Program-made: the position numbers and the translations under genes
Notes under the pieces: model-generated
The model's database searches: none
What the model was told of the DNA's origin: nothing
What the model saw: only the letters and a program-made list of their open reading frames with translations
Source of the DNA: Burkholderiales bacterium
GTDB lineage: Bacteria > Pseudomonadota > Gammaproteobacteria > Burkholderiales > Burkholderiaceae_C
Direction of reading: 5' to 3'
NCBI GenBank assembly: GCA_947450745.1
Contig: CANFYD010000055.1
Location: forward strand, 1 to 12,433
Length of the DNA stretch: 12,433 nt
Shown here: one piece after another, positions 1 to 6,361 of the stretch
How the letters are laid out: each line of letters starts with the position of its first letter
Position numbering within the stretch: position 1 is the stretch's first letter

Positions 1-1082
1 ACGCCGAGGGCTATCCGGGCCGTCGCTACTACGGTGGTTGCGAATATGTTGACGTCGTCGAGCAATTGGCGATTGACCGCCTGAAGCAGTTGTTCGGTGC
101 CGAGAACGCCAACGTGCAGCCCAATTCGGGCTCGCAAGCCAACCAAGCCGTGTTTTTTGCGCTGCTGCAGCCCGGCGACACCATCATGGGCATGAGCTTG
201 GCCGAAGGCGGCCACCTGACTCACGGTATGCCGCTGAACATGAGCGGGAAATGGTTCAAGGTGGTCAGCTACGGCCTCAACGCCGAAGAAGCAATCGACT
301 ACGAAGCGATGGAAGCGGCTGCGCGCGAGCACAAGCCCAAGCTGATCATTGCCGGTGCCTCCGCTTACAGCCTGAAGATCGATTTCGAGCGTTTTGCCAA
401 GATCGCCAAGGAAATCGGTGCTTTCTTCATGGTGGATATGGCGCATTACGCCGGCCTGATCGCAGCCGGCGTCTACCCGAACCCGGTGCCGCACGCCGAC
501 GTGGTGACCTCGACCACCCACAAGGGTCTGCGCGGCCCGCGCGGCGGCATCATCTTGATGAAAGATGCGTTCGCCAAGCAGATCAACAGCGCCATCTTCC
601 CAGGCATTCAAGGCGGGCCGCTGATGCATGTGATCGCCGCCAAGGCAGTCGCGTTCAAAGAAGCGCTGACGCCGGAGTTCAAGGTTTATCAAGAGCAGGT
701 CATCAAGAATGCTGCCGTGCTGGCCGAAGAATTGATCAAGCGCGGCCTGCGCATCGTGTCGGGCCGCACCGAGAGCCATGTGATGTTGGTCGACTTGCGA
801 CCCAAGAACATGACGGGCAAGGAAGCTGAGGCCGCCTTGGGCCTAGCCCACATGACCTGCAACAAAAACGGCATCCCCAACGACCCACAAAAAGCAATGG
901 TCACCAGCGGCATCCGTCTGGGCACGCCAGCGATGACGACGCGCGGCTTCAAGGAAGAGCAGGCCCGCATCACCGCTCATTTGATCGCCGACGTGCTGGA
1001 CAACCCGCACGACGAAGCCAATCTGGCGGCTGTGCGCGTCAAGGTGGCTGCGCTGACGCGTGATTTCCCGGTTTACCGTTGA
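1..1082 (+). CDS. glyA: Serine hydroxymethyltransferase, 5' end cut off by the window edge
   Basis: GlyA is a cytosolic PLP enzyme that converts serine and tetrahydrofolate into glycine and 5,10-methylene-tetrahydrofolate, the main source of one-carbon units. The reading frame is open from base 3 and begins inside the conserved block AEGYPGRRYYGGCEY, so the gene starts upstream of the window. About 359 residues are visible against about 415 in the family, so roughly 55 N-terminal residues are missing. Seen in order: NVQPNSGSQAN, the LAEGGHLTHG loop, VDMAHYAGLIAAG with the PLP-contacting Asp, and TSTTHKGLRGPRGG, whose Lys (codon 522-524) is the Schiff-base lysine. The C terminus is complete and ends in the typical FPVYR. 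nrdR follows after 45 bases. No frameshift or missing key residue is seen in the visible part. Confidence 0.97.
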   Translation, partial: AEGYPGRRYYGGCEYVDVVEQLAIDRLKQLFGAENANVQPNSGSQANQAVFFALLQPGDTIMGMSLAEGGHLTHGMPLNMSGKWFKVVSYGLNAEEAIDYEAMEAAAREHKPKLIIAGASAYSLKIDFERFAKIAKEIGAFFMVDMAHYAGLIAAGVYPNPVPHADVVTSTTHKGLRGPRGGIILMKDAFAKQINSAIFPGIQGGPLMHVIAAKAVAFKEALTPEFKVYQEQVIKNAAVLAEELIKRGLRIVSGRTESHVMLVDLRPKNMTGKEAEAALGLAHMTCNKNGIPNDPQKAMVTSGIRLGTPAMTTRGFKEEQARITAHLIADVLDNPHDEANLAAVRVKVAALTRDFPVYR

Positions 1083-1127
1083 ATCGCTGACACAGTGAAC
1101 CGCAGCCCAGACCGCTGACGCCAAGCC

Positions 1128-1571
1128 ATGCGCTGCCCTTTTTGCAGTCACGCCGAAACCCAGGTGGCCGAAACCCGGGAATCGGATGAAGGCGATGTGG
1201 TGCGGCGCAGGCGCCGCTGCCTGAGTTGCGACAAGCGTTTCACCACCTACGAGCGAGCCGAAATCGCCCTGCCCGTGGTGGTCAAGAAAGACGGCACGCG
1301 CGCCGACTTCGACTCGAAGAAAATACGCGCGTCCATGCAACTCGCCCTGCGCAAGCGGCCGGTCAGCATCGAGCAAATCGATGCGGCGCTGACCCGCATC
1401 GAAGAAACACTGTTGACCAGCGGCGCGCGTGAGCTGCCTTCGACCCGCCTGGGCGAGTTGGTCATGCGCGAACTCAAACGCATCGACAAGGTCGCTTACG
1501 TGCGCTTTGCCTCGGTCTACCGCAGCTTTGAAGACGTCGACGAGTTCCGCAAATTGATTCGCGAGATTTGA
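1128..1571 (+). CDS. nrdR: Transcriptional repressor NrdR
   Basis: NrdR is a zinc- and nucleotide-binding repressor that binds NrdR boxes in front of ribonucleotide reductase genes and senses (d)ATP through an ATP-cone. The 147-residue product has the normal family length. The N-terminal zinc ribbon is complete: Cys3 and Cys6 in RCPFC, Cys31 and Cys34 in RRCLSC, followed by KRFTTYER. The ATP-cone covers about residues 49-139, with VVKKDG and the conserved RFASVYRSFEDVDEF near the end. The ATG at 1128 is chosen because the first zinc ligand is residue 3, as usual; no clear Shine-Dalgarno sequence precedes it, so it may be translated by coupling to glyA, 45 bases upstream. No nrd gene lies in the window, so its targets are elsewhere. 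Confidence 0.96.
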   Translation: MRCPFCSHAETQVAETRESDEGDVVRRRRRCLSCDKRFTTYERAEIALPVVVKKDGTRADFDSKKIRASMQLALRKRPVSIEQIDAALTRIEETLLTSGARELPSTRLGELVMRELKRIDKVAYVRFASVYRSFEDVDEFRKLIREI

Positions 1572-1662
1572 GGCTCCATGTCGGGACGCACCAAGCCCCA
1601 CAGATAAAGCAGAAATCGAGTCTCGCAGCACCTAGATTTGTTCAGTCCCCAGCGAACATCTC

Positions 1663-1667
1663 AGGAG
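1663..1667 (+). promoter_or_regulatory. Ribosome binding site of fimT
   Basis: AGGAG lies 7 bases before the ATG at 1675 and fixes that start. It is the left half of the perfect 10-base palindrome AGGAGCTCCT (1663-1672), so the site is followed directly by its own complement. Confidence 0.75.
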
Positions 1668-1674
1668 CTCCTCA

Positions 1675-2232
1675 ATGGTCAAGTGCACCTTTTCCCATCC
1701 CACACAGCGCCACCGCTGCGTGGGCATCAGTCTGATTGAACTGTGCGTTTGCCTTGCAGTGATCGCTATTTTGTTGAGCCAAGCGCTGCCCGCCATGGAG
1801 CAGCTCAAGCAAGGGCAGCGCTTGGACTTGATCGCCCAGACCTTGATGACCGACCTGCAACAAGCCCGCAGCGAAGCCGTCCAGCGGGCCGACACGGTGC
1901 ATTTGCGCTTCAGTCGACATGCGCAGGGCAGTTGCTACCTGATGCACACCGGCGAGTCGGGACAATGCACTTGCGACGATAGCGGCCAAGCCCTTTGCGC
2001 CGCGACCGCCCGGCTGATCAAACGCGAATGGGTCGCGGCCAGCCAGCGCATCGCCTTGCGCTCCAACGTCAACACCATGAGCTTTCAAGCCCGCCAGGGC
2101 ACAGTCACCAGCACGGGCAGCATTGACATCAGCGATTCAGGCGGCCCAACGATCCGTCATATCGTCAGCATCGCCGGCCGCGTCCGGACTTGCTCGCCTA
2201 ACGGCGGAGTGACACGACTTCCCACTTGTTAA
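1675..2232 (+). CDS. fimT: FimT/GspH-family minor pilin
   Basis: FimT-like minor pilins (GspH fold) sit near the tip of type IV pili, where they help prime assembly; some bind DNA during uptake. The 185-residue product has a 17-residue leader ending in Gly17 with cleavage expected before ISLIE, giving Glu at +5 (Glu22). The hydrophobic helix runs to about residue 40, then QRLDLIAQTLMTDLQQARSE, the normal start of the GspH domain. Near the C terminus is IAGRVRTCSPNG, with GRVR at residues 168-171; GRxR is the DNA-binding motif reported for FimT. The mature protein has eight cysteines: two inside the membrane helix (24, 26), a group at 87, 98, 100 and 108, and a pair at 173 and 185. It is the first gene of the pilin cluster. 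GspH of a type II secretion system is less likely given the neighbours. Confidence 0.9.
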   Translation: MVKCTFSHPTQRHRCVGISLIELCVCLAVIAILLSQALPAMEQLKQGQRLDLIAQTLMTDLQQARSEAVQRADTVHLRFSRHAQGSCYLMHTGESGQCTCDDSGQALCAATARLIKREWVAASQRIALRSNVNTMSFQARQGTVTSTGSIDISDSGGPTIRHIVSIAGRVRTCSPNGGVTRLPTC

Positions 2233-2266
2233 AAAAAATGCGCTGACTCTTGAAATTAGGGGGCAG

Positions 2267-2299
2267 CGACCAGCGGCTGGTGTCTTCCGACCGGCGGTC
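2267..2299. repeat. Direct repeat with embedded dyads in the fimT-pilE gap
   Basis: CGACCAGCGG (2267-2276) and CGACCGGCGG (2288-2297) match at 9 of 10 bases and start 21 bases apart, close to two DNA turns. Each copy also lies in a short dyad with a single central base: ACCAGCGGCTGGT (2269-2281) and GACCGGCGGTC (2289-2299). The arrangement resembles a paired operator, but no regulator can be named, and chance is possible in GC-rich DNA. Confidence 0.4.
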
Positions 2300-2342
2300 A
2301 TCCCGTCCAACACGGCCAGCGTCGGCTTCAGATAATTCGGCC

Positions 2343-2825
2343 ATGCGAGTCAAGCACTGCGTTCTGTTCAGACATCGGCTGCCAACCCACTGTCAGGCTG
2401 GATTCACGCTGATCGAGTTGCTGATCACAGCGGTGATTGTGGGCATCTTGGCGATGGTGGCCTTGCCCGCTTTTCAAGCTCAGGTGGCCAAAGGCCGGCG
2501 GGCCGACGCGATCGCTGCGCTGTCCGCCGTGTTGCAGGCGCAAGAGCGGGCTCGCAGCAACAGCAGCAGCTACGCGGCCACGCTGGCTGCTTTGCAAATT
2601 TCAAGCGCTGCGCCCAAGCATTACAGCCTTGGCCTGCTGGGCTTGGGCCAACCACTGAGCTTCGTCGCCGGTTTTGAAGTTCAGGCACGACCGCTCAGTG
2701 CAAGCCCGCAACGCTACGACCTGCCCTGCCAAGTCATGTCGATTCGCGTTGAAGGCGGCAACGTGCGCTACCTTGCCAGCAACAGCGCCGGTGCCGACAG
2801 CAGCGCGCAATGTTGGCCCCAGTGA
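2343..2825 (+). CDS. pilE: PilE-like type IV pilin
   Basis: This is a type IVa pilin or pilin-like subunit that inserts into the inner membrane and is processed by the prepilin peptidase before joining the pilus. With the ATG at 2343 the product has 160 residues: a 20-residue leader ending in QAG, then FTLIELLITAVIVGILAMVA, the canonical methylation motif with Glu at +5 and the long hydrophobic helix. Residues 43-75 continue the alpha helix. Two mature cysteines, Cys129 and Cys157 (in AQCWPQ), probably form the disulfide that closes the C-terminal D-loop. The in-frame TTG at 2250 would give an implausibly long 51-residue leader. No Shine-Dalgarno sequence precedes the ATG. At 140 mature residues and inside a minor-pilin cluster, it is more likely a PilE-type minor pilin than the major subunit. 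It ends one base before pilW. Confidence 0.88.
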   Translation: MRVKHCVLFRHRLPTHCQAGFTLIELLITAVIVGILAMVALPAFQAQVAKGRRADAIAALSAVLQAQERARSNSSSYAATLAALQISSAAPKHYSLGLLGLGQPLSFVAGFEVQARPLSASPQRYDLPCQVMSIRVEGGNVRYLASNSAGADSSAQCWPQ

Positions 2826-2826
2826 C

Positions 2827-3603
2827 ATGAAGCTCTCAGACCGACCGCCTATGCGGCGTGAACTCAGGCTGCGCAGCGCATGCCGACTGCAGCAGCGCGG
2901 CTTCGGTTTGGTCGAACTGATGGTGGGCATCAGCGTGGGCATGATGGTCACGGCCGGAGCCAGCCTGATGCTGGCCCAGCAAATATCCGAGCATCGACGG
3001 CTGGTCCTGGAAACCCAGGTGCAGCAAGATCTGCGTGCGACGGCCGATTTGATGTTGCGCGAGCTGCGCCGGGCCGGCTCTTGGGCCACGCCGCAACGCG
3101 GTATCTGGGCGCCCGGCCCGGCCGGCGTTGCCGACCCCATCGCCAACCCCTACACCGTGACGGATCCGCCCACCGCTCAGCAGACCAACCGGGTCGAATA
3201 CAGCTATTCCAGGGCGACCGATCGATCGAGTACGACGGCTGCGCCCGCCGCCGCCAACGCCGAAGACAACGTGATGACGTCCAGCACCGAACGATTCGGC
3301 TTCAGATTGCAGGACGGTGTCATGCAGTTCCGGCTGGGCGACAGGTGGCAGCCGCTGACCGACGGCAACACGCTGCTGATCACCGCCTTCAACGTCAGCT
3401 TGAATCTGCAGAGCCTGCCGCTTGCCGCTTTCTGCGACAACGCCTGCCCCGCAGGCAGCGCGACTTGCCCGCCGCAATTGCTGGTTCGAAGTTTCGACAT
3501 CGCGATGACCGGCCACGCCACTCATGACGCCCGCGTGATTCGCTCCATCAACCTCACCAGCCGGGTGCGCAACGACCAAGTCGCCGGGAGCTGTGCATCG
3601 TGA
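2827..3603 (+). CDS. pilW: Minor pilin PilW
   Basis: PilW is a GspJ-like minor pilin of the priming complex at the pilus tip. The ATG at 2827, one base after the pilE stop, gives 258 residues with a 25-residue leader ending in QQRG, followed by FGLVELMVGISVGMMVTAG, with Glu30 at +5. The family hallmark QQDLRATADLMLRELRRAGSW follows (residues 66-86, written here in part: QDLRATADL and RELRRAGSW). The rest is a beta-rich globular part that includes FGFRLQDGVMQFRLGDRWQPLTDG. Cysteines at 203, 207, 214 and 256 may form disulfides in the periplasm. A second ATG (2851) would give a 17-residue leader and cannot be excluded. The frame stays open upstream to 2674 inside pilE, but that part has no pilin features. 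The stop overlaps the GTG of pilX by four bases. Confidence 0.93.
   Translation: MKLSDRPPMRRELRLRSACRLQQRGFGLVELMVGISVGMMVTAGASLMLAQQISEHRRLVLETQVQQDLRATADLMLRELRRAGSWATPQRGIWAPGPAGVADPIANPYTVTDPPTAQQTNRVEYSYSRATDRSSTTAAPAAANAEDNVMTSSTERFGFRLQDGVMQFRLGDRWQPLTDGNTLLITAFNVSLNLQSLPLAAFCDNACPAGSATCPPQLLVRSFDIAMTGHATHDARVIRSINLTSRVRNDQVAGSCAS
3586..3590 (+). promoter_or_regulatory. Ribosome binding site of pilX
   Basis: GGGAG lies 9 bases before the GTG at 3600, inside the end of pilW. It supports the rare GTG start and the four-base overlap GTGA between the two genes. Confidence 0.6.
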
Positions 3604-4940
3604 AGCCGCAGCCGCAGCCGCCGCCGCGTCAGTTCAGCCGGCTCGATCAGCGCCAGCGCGGCGCAGCCACCCTGGTGATCGTGATGATCTTGTTTTTCAT
3701 CATGGCGATGATGGCGTCTTTTGCCAGCCGCAACTTGGTGTTCGAGCAACGCATGGCCAGCAACTTTTACCGCGCCGGACTGGCGTTCGAGGTGGCCGAG
3801 GCCGGCGCGGAGTGGTCACTCGGCATGCTGAACGGCTTGTCTATCGATGCAGCTTGCTTGCCAACGGCGGAGCTTTCCACCAGCTTTCGGCAACGCTACC
3901 TGACGCAGGACGTCGCAACCCGGACCGTCATCGCCCGGCCGGGGTCGGCGATCAAGGCGGACTGTGTGCGCCAAGCCGGTGAAGTCGGTGAGGGCAACAG
4001 CGCAAGTCATGGCTGGGTCTGCCGATGCCCCACCGCTGACTGGAGCGCAGCCGCTGCAGCCCCCGCAGCCAATGTGCTGCAACCGAGCTTCAACATCGCT
4101 TTTCAAACGCCGTTCGACAGCCGGGCCGGCTCGATACGGCTGCTGTCTAGCGCTTGCACCGGCAGCTTGGCTGCGGACTGCGCGGCCAGCGGCATGGCCA
4201 GCGACGCCGCCATGGGCTCGGCACAAGTGGCCATCGATGTGGCTCTGATCAGTGCCCTGAAGATGCCGCCCGCCGCGCCCTTGACCGTCAAGGGCAGCGT
4301 CACCGTGGACGCCGCCACTTTGGGCTTGCACAACACCGATGCCGTCAGCGCCGGCTTGCTGCTGCGGAGTGGCACTGCCTTGCCTGCCAATTTGAGCGAA
4401 GCTCGGCTCGACAGCATGCCCGGCACACCCGGTCTGCAAGCGATGATCAGCGCTGATGGCGGGCTGGCCAATGCCAGCGCAGACCAGATGTTCGCGCTAT
4501 TTTTTGGCATGTCGCCCGCCCAGTACCGTGATCAGCCGGCCATGCGACGGCTGATCTGCCCGGCCGGCAGCGATTGCGGTCCCGCGCTGGCAGCGGCCTA
4601 CCGCAGCGGAGCTCGCTTGCTGTGGGTGGACGGGCCGCTGAACCTCAGCAGCGACCTCCAATTTCAAGCCGATGCGGCTGCCGGGCCGCTGCTGATCATT
4701 GCCAATGGCGCGTTGACGCTGGAAGGCCCGATGCTGTTCAAGGGCCTCATCTACGCGCGCGGCCACGGGCAGTGGGCCAACCCAAGCGCCATGCCGGCGC
4801 TGCTGATCGGCGCACTGCTGATCGAGGGCAACTTCCAAGCCACCGGCAGCGTGGATTTCTGGTACCAAGCCGGCCTCGTGGACGAGCTTAAAAACCGCCA
4901 CGGCAGCTTTGTCCGTGTGCCCGGCAGTTGGTGGTACTGA
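3600..4940 (+). CDS. pilX: Minor pilin PilX, long form
   Basis: PilX is the GspK-like minor pilin that takes part in priming the pilus tip. The GTG at 3600 has a good ribosome binding site and overlaps the pilW stop. The 446-residue product has a Pro/Gln-rich 21-residue leader ending in QRG, then AATLVIVMILFFIMAMMASF. Position +5 is Val (residue 26) rather than Glu, as expected for this subunit type. The PilX N-terminal block continues with RNLVFEQRMASNFYRAG and AFEVAEAGAEWSLGML. Eight cysteines lie at 86, 122, 141, 143, 186, 194, 320 and 326. From about residue 338 there is a run of short beta-like repeats (LLWVDGPLNLS, LLIIANGALTL, GLIYARG, LLIGALLIEGNF), and the end is SFVRVPGSWWY, close to the VPGSW ending I associate with Burkholderiales PilX proteins. 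It is about twice as long as many PilX proteins. Confidence 0.9.
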   Translation: MKPQPQPPPRQFSRLDQRQRGAATLVIVMILFFIMAMMASFASRNLVFEQRMASNFYRAGLAFEVAEAGAEWSLGMLNGLSIDAACLPTAELSTSFRQRYLTQDVATRTVIARPGSAIKADCVRQAGEVGEGNSASHGWVCRCPTADWSAAAAAPAANVLQPSFNIAFQTPFDSRAGSIRLLSSACTGSLAADCAASGMASDAAMGSAQVAIDVALISALKMPPAAPLTVKGSVTVDAATLGLHNTDAVSAGLLLRSGTALPANLSEARLDSMPGTPGLQAMISADGGLANASADQMFALFFGMSPAQYRDQPAMRRLICPAGSDCGPALAAAYRSGARLLWVDGPLNLSSDLQFQADAAAGPLLIIANGALTLEGPMLFKGLIYARGHGQWANPSAMPALLIGALLIEGNFQATGSVDFWYQAGLVDELKNRHGSFVRVPGSWWY

Positions 4941-4941
4941 G

Positions 4942-6225
4942 ATGACGCGGCCCTACCGTCAGCAGCAAGCACCGCGCCAACAGCGCCGCCAGCGCGCACA
5001 GAGCCGACAGCGCCCGCAGCACGGAGTGACGCTGGTCGAGGCCTTGGTGGCCTTGCTGATCATGTCGTTCGGCATGTTGGCGCTGATAGGCATGCAGAGC
5101 AATCTGCGACACAGTGCGGATTTGGCTCGGCAGCGCGGCGAAGCGACGCGGCTGGCTCAACAAGAAATCGAGCGCTTGCGCAGCTATTCTGTGCTGCTGC
5201 GCCCAGACAACGCGGCCTCCAACGTCGCGGCCTACAGCGACATCTCGACCTTGGCTGCCACGGTCGACGCCGCTGACCCGAACACCCCGACCGCCTTCAG
5301 ACTGACCCGCAGCATCGGCGACTGGCCGCAACTGGAAGCGCTGCCCCAACCGCAAGCGCAACTCAAAGCGCTGCACGTGCGTGTCGATTGGACCGACCGC
5401 AGCGGCAGCGATCAATTTGTGGTGGTCGACACCATGATCTCGCGCGCCGACCCGGCGCTCGGCGGCTCGCTCGGCATCGCACCCGTCGCAGCGTCGTTTC
5501 GCCCGCGTGCTGGGCGCAACGCGCAGATTCCGGTCGCTGCCAAAGACTTGGCCAGCGACTCCAGCCTCAGCGTGTTCAAGCCGCTGAGCCAAGGCACACT
5601 GGCCTGGGTATTCAACAATTTGACCGGTCTGATCACCGGCAGATGCACGGTCGCCGCTACTTCGTCCACCGCAACGTTGACGACCGCTGACCTGGCCAAC
5701 TGCACGAACAACACTGGGGGCTACCTGCTCAGCGGCTTTGTGCGCTTCTCGGACACCACCCCGCCCGACGCGCTGCACCCCAGCGGCACAGCACTGCCAC
5801 TCGACTTGGGGCTGGCCCAACTCAGCCCCGAACCGTTGCAAGCGCCGGGCTTCGAGTGCTTTGACGACGCACCGGCCGCTGCGTCCGCCAACCACTTTGT
5901 CAGCTATTACTGCGCCGTCTACCCCAACAGCGCCAGCCCGCGTGTCTGGTCGGGGCGGCTCGATGTACTGGGCTTGGCGCTGGGTGGCAACGATTGGAAG
6001 GTCTGCCGCTACAGCGCCGACGACGACGGCAATGGCCTGATTTCAAATGCTGAACATCCACTGAGCTACGCAGCCGTCAGCGGCCCCCTGAGCCAACAGA
6101 ACTTTCTGGTCATCCGTGCTGCGGCAACCTGCCCGGCGGGTCAGGCGATCAACCCAAGCAACGGCATCTTCGCCAGCCACGCCACCGTGCTGCACCAACC
6201 GGCTGGCGTGGACACGCCCCGTTGA
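4942..6225 (+). CDS. pilV: Minor pilin PilV, long form with an EF-hand-like loop
   Basis: PilV is a GspI-like minor pilin of the tip complex. The ATG at 4942, one base after the pilX stop, gives 427 residues. The 28-residue leader is very rich in Gln and Arg (17 of 28) and ends in PQHG; VTLVEALVALLIMSFGMLAL follows, with Glu33 at +5, and then QRGEATRLAQQEIERLRSY, typical of PilV. The large periplasmic part has GYLLSGFVRF, YYCAVYPN and WKVCRYS blocks. Directly after Cys355, residues 360-371 read DDDGNGLISNAE, which fits the 12-residue EF-hand calcium loop at every coordinating position; HPLSYAAV and QQNFLVIRAAATC follow. Calcium binding is an inference from this motif. No pilY1 gene follows; the next gene is rdgC, 136 bases from the pilV stop. 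Confidence 0.9.
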   Translation: MTRPYRQQQAPRQQRRQRAQSRQRPQHGVTLVEALVALLIMSFGMLALIGMQSNLRHSADLARQRGEATRLAQQEIERLRSYSVLLRPDNAASNVAAYSDISTLAATVDAADPNTPTAFRLTRSIGDWPQLEALPQPQAQLKALHVRVDWTDRSGSDQFVVVDTMISRADPALGGSLGIAPVAASFRPRAGRNAQIPVAAKDLASDSSLSVFKPLSQGTLAWVFNNLTGLITGRCTVAATSSTATLTTADLANCTNNTGGYLLSGFVRFSDTTPPDALHPSGTALPLDLGLAQLSPEPLQAPGFECFDDAPAAASANHFVSYYCAVYPNSASPRVWSGRLDVLGLALGGNDWKVCRYSADDDGNGLISNAEHPLSYAAVSGPLSQQNFLVIRAAATCPAGQAINPSNGIFASHATVLHQPAGVDTPR

Positions 6226-6286
6226 GCAGTTTTGCTGCCAGGCTGCCCTGCCATCGACGTGCCAAGCCATCGCAAATTCCGGGTGC

Positions 6287-6338
6287 CAATCCGCCTGAGG
6301 GACAATCACCGGATTGCCCGACGAACCGGTTGGCGGGC
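6287..6338 (+). other. Two weak hairpins in the pilV-rdgC gap
   Basis: The 136-base gap between pilV and rdgC holds CAATCCG/CGGATTG (6287-6293 with 6310-6316) and GCCCG/CGGGC (6316-6320 with 6334-6338), the latter enclosing the palindrome AACCGGTT. There is no T-run after either, so they are poor intrinsic terminators. They could fold in an rdgC leader. No convincing promoter was seen here. Confidence 0.25.
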
Positions 6339-6347
6339 CCAGTGAGT

Positions 6348-6352
6348 GAGGA
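6348..6352 (+). promoter_or_regulatory. Ribosome binding site of rdgC
   Basis: GAGGA lies 9 bases before the GTG at 6362. The alternative TTG at 6353 touches this site and would have no spacing, so the GTG is the start. Confidence 0.7.
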
Positions 6353-6361
6353 TTGATCACA

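Noticed and set aside
843..1631. A 262-codon minus-strand frame spanning the end of glyA and all of nrdR
   Set aside because: Both plus-strand genes are well conserved; the frame has no ribosome binding site or domain that can be recognised.
1572..1674. Promoter for the pilin cluster in the nrdR-fimT gap
   Set aside because: I looked for sigma-70 and sigma-54 type elements. TAGATT (1633-1638) has no matching -35 and no GG-N10-GC pair is present, so nothing could be supported. TGTTC/GAACA (1639-1643 with 1654-1658) is too short to call.
2250..2342. In-frame upstream extension of pilE from a TTG
   Set aside because: It would make a 51-residue leader before the cleavage site and would run through the direct repeat; no ribosome binding site supports it.
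4888..5895. A 335-codon open frame on the minus strand opposite pilV
   Set aside because: It is antisense to a clear pilin gene, and its product is low-complexity Arg/Gly/Ala-rich sequence without motifs.
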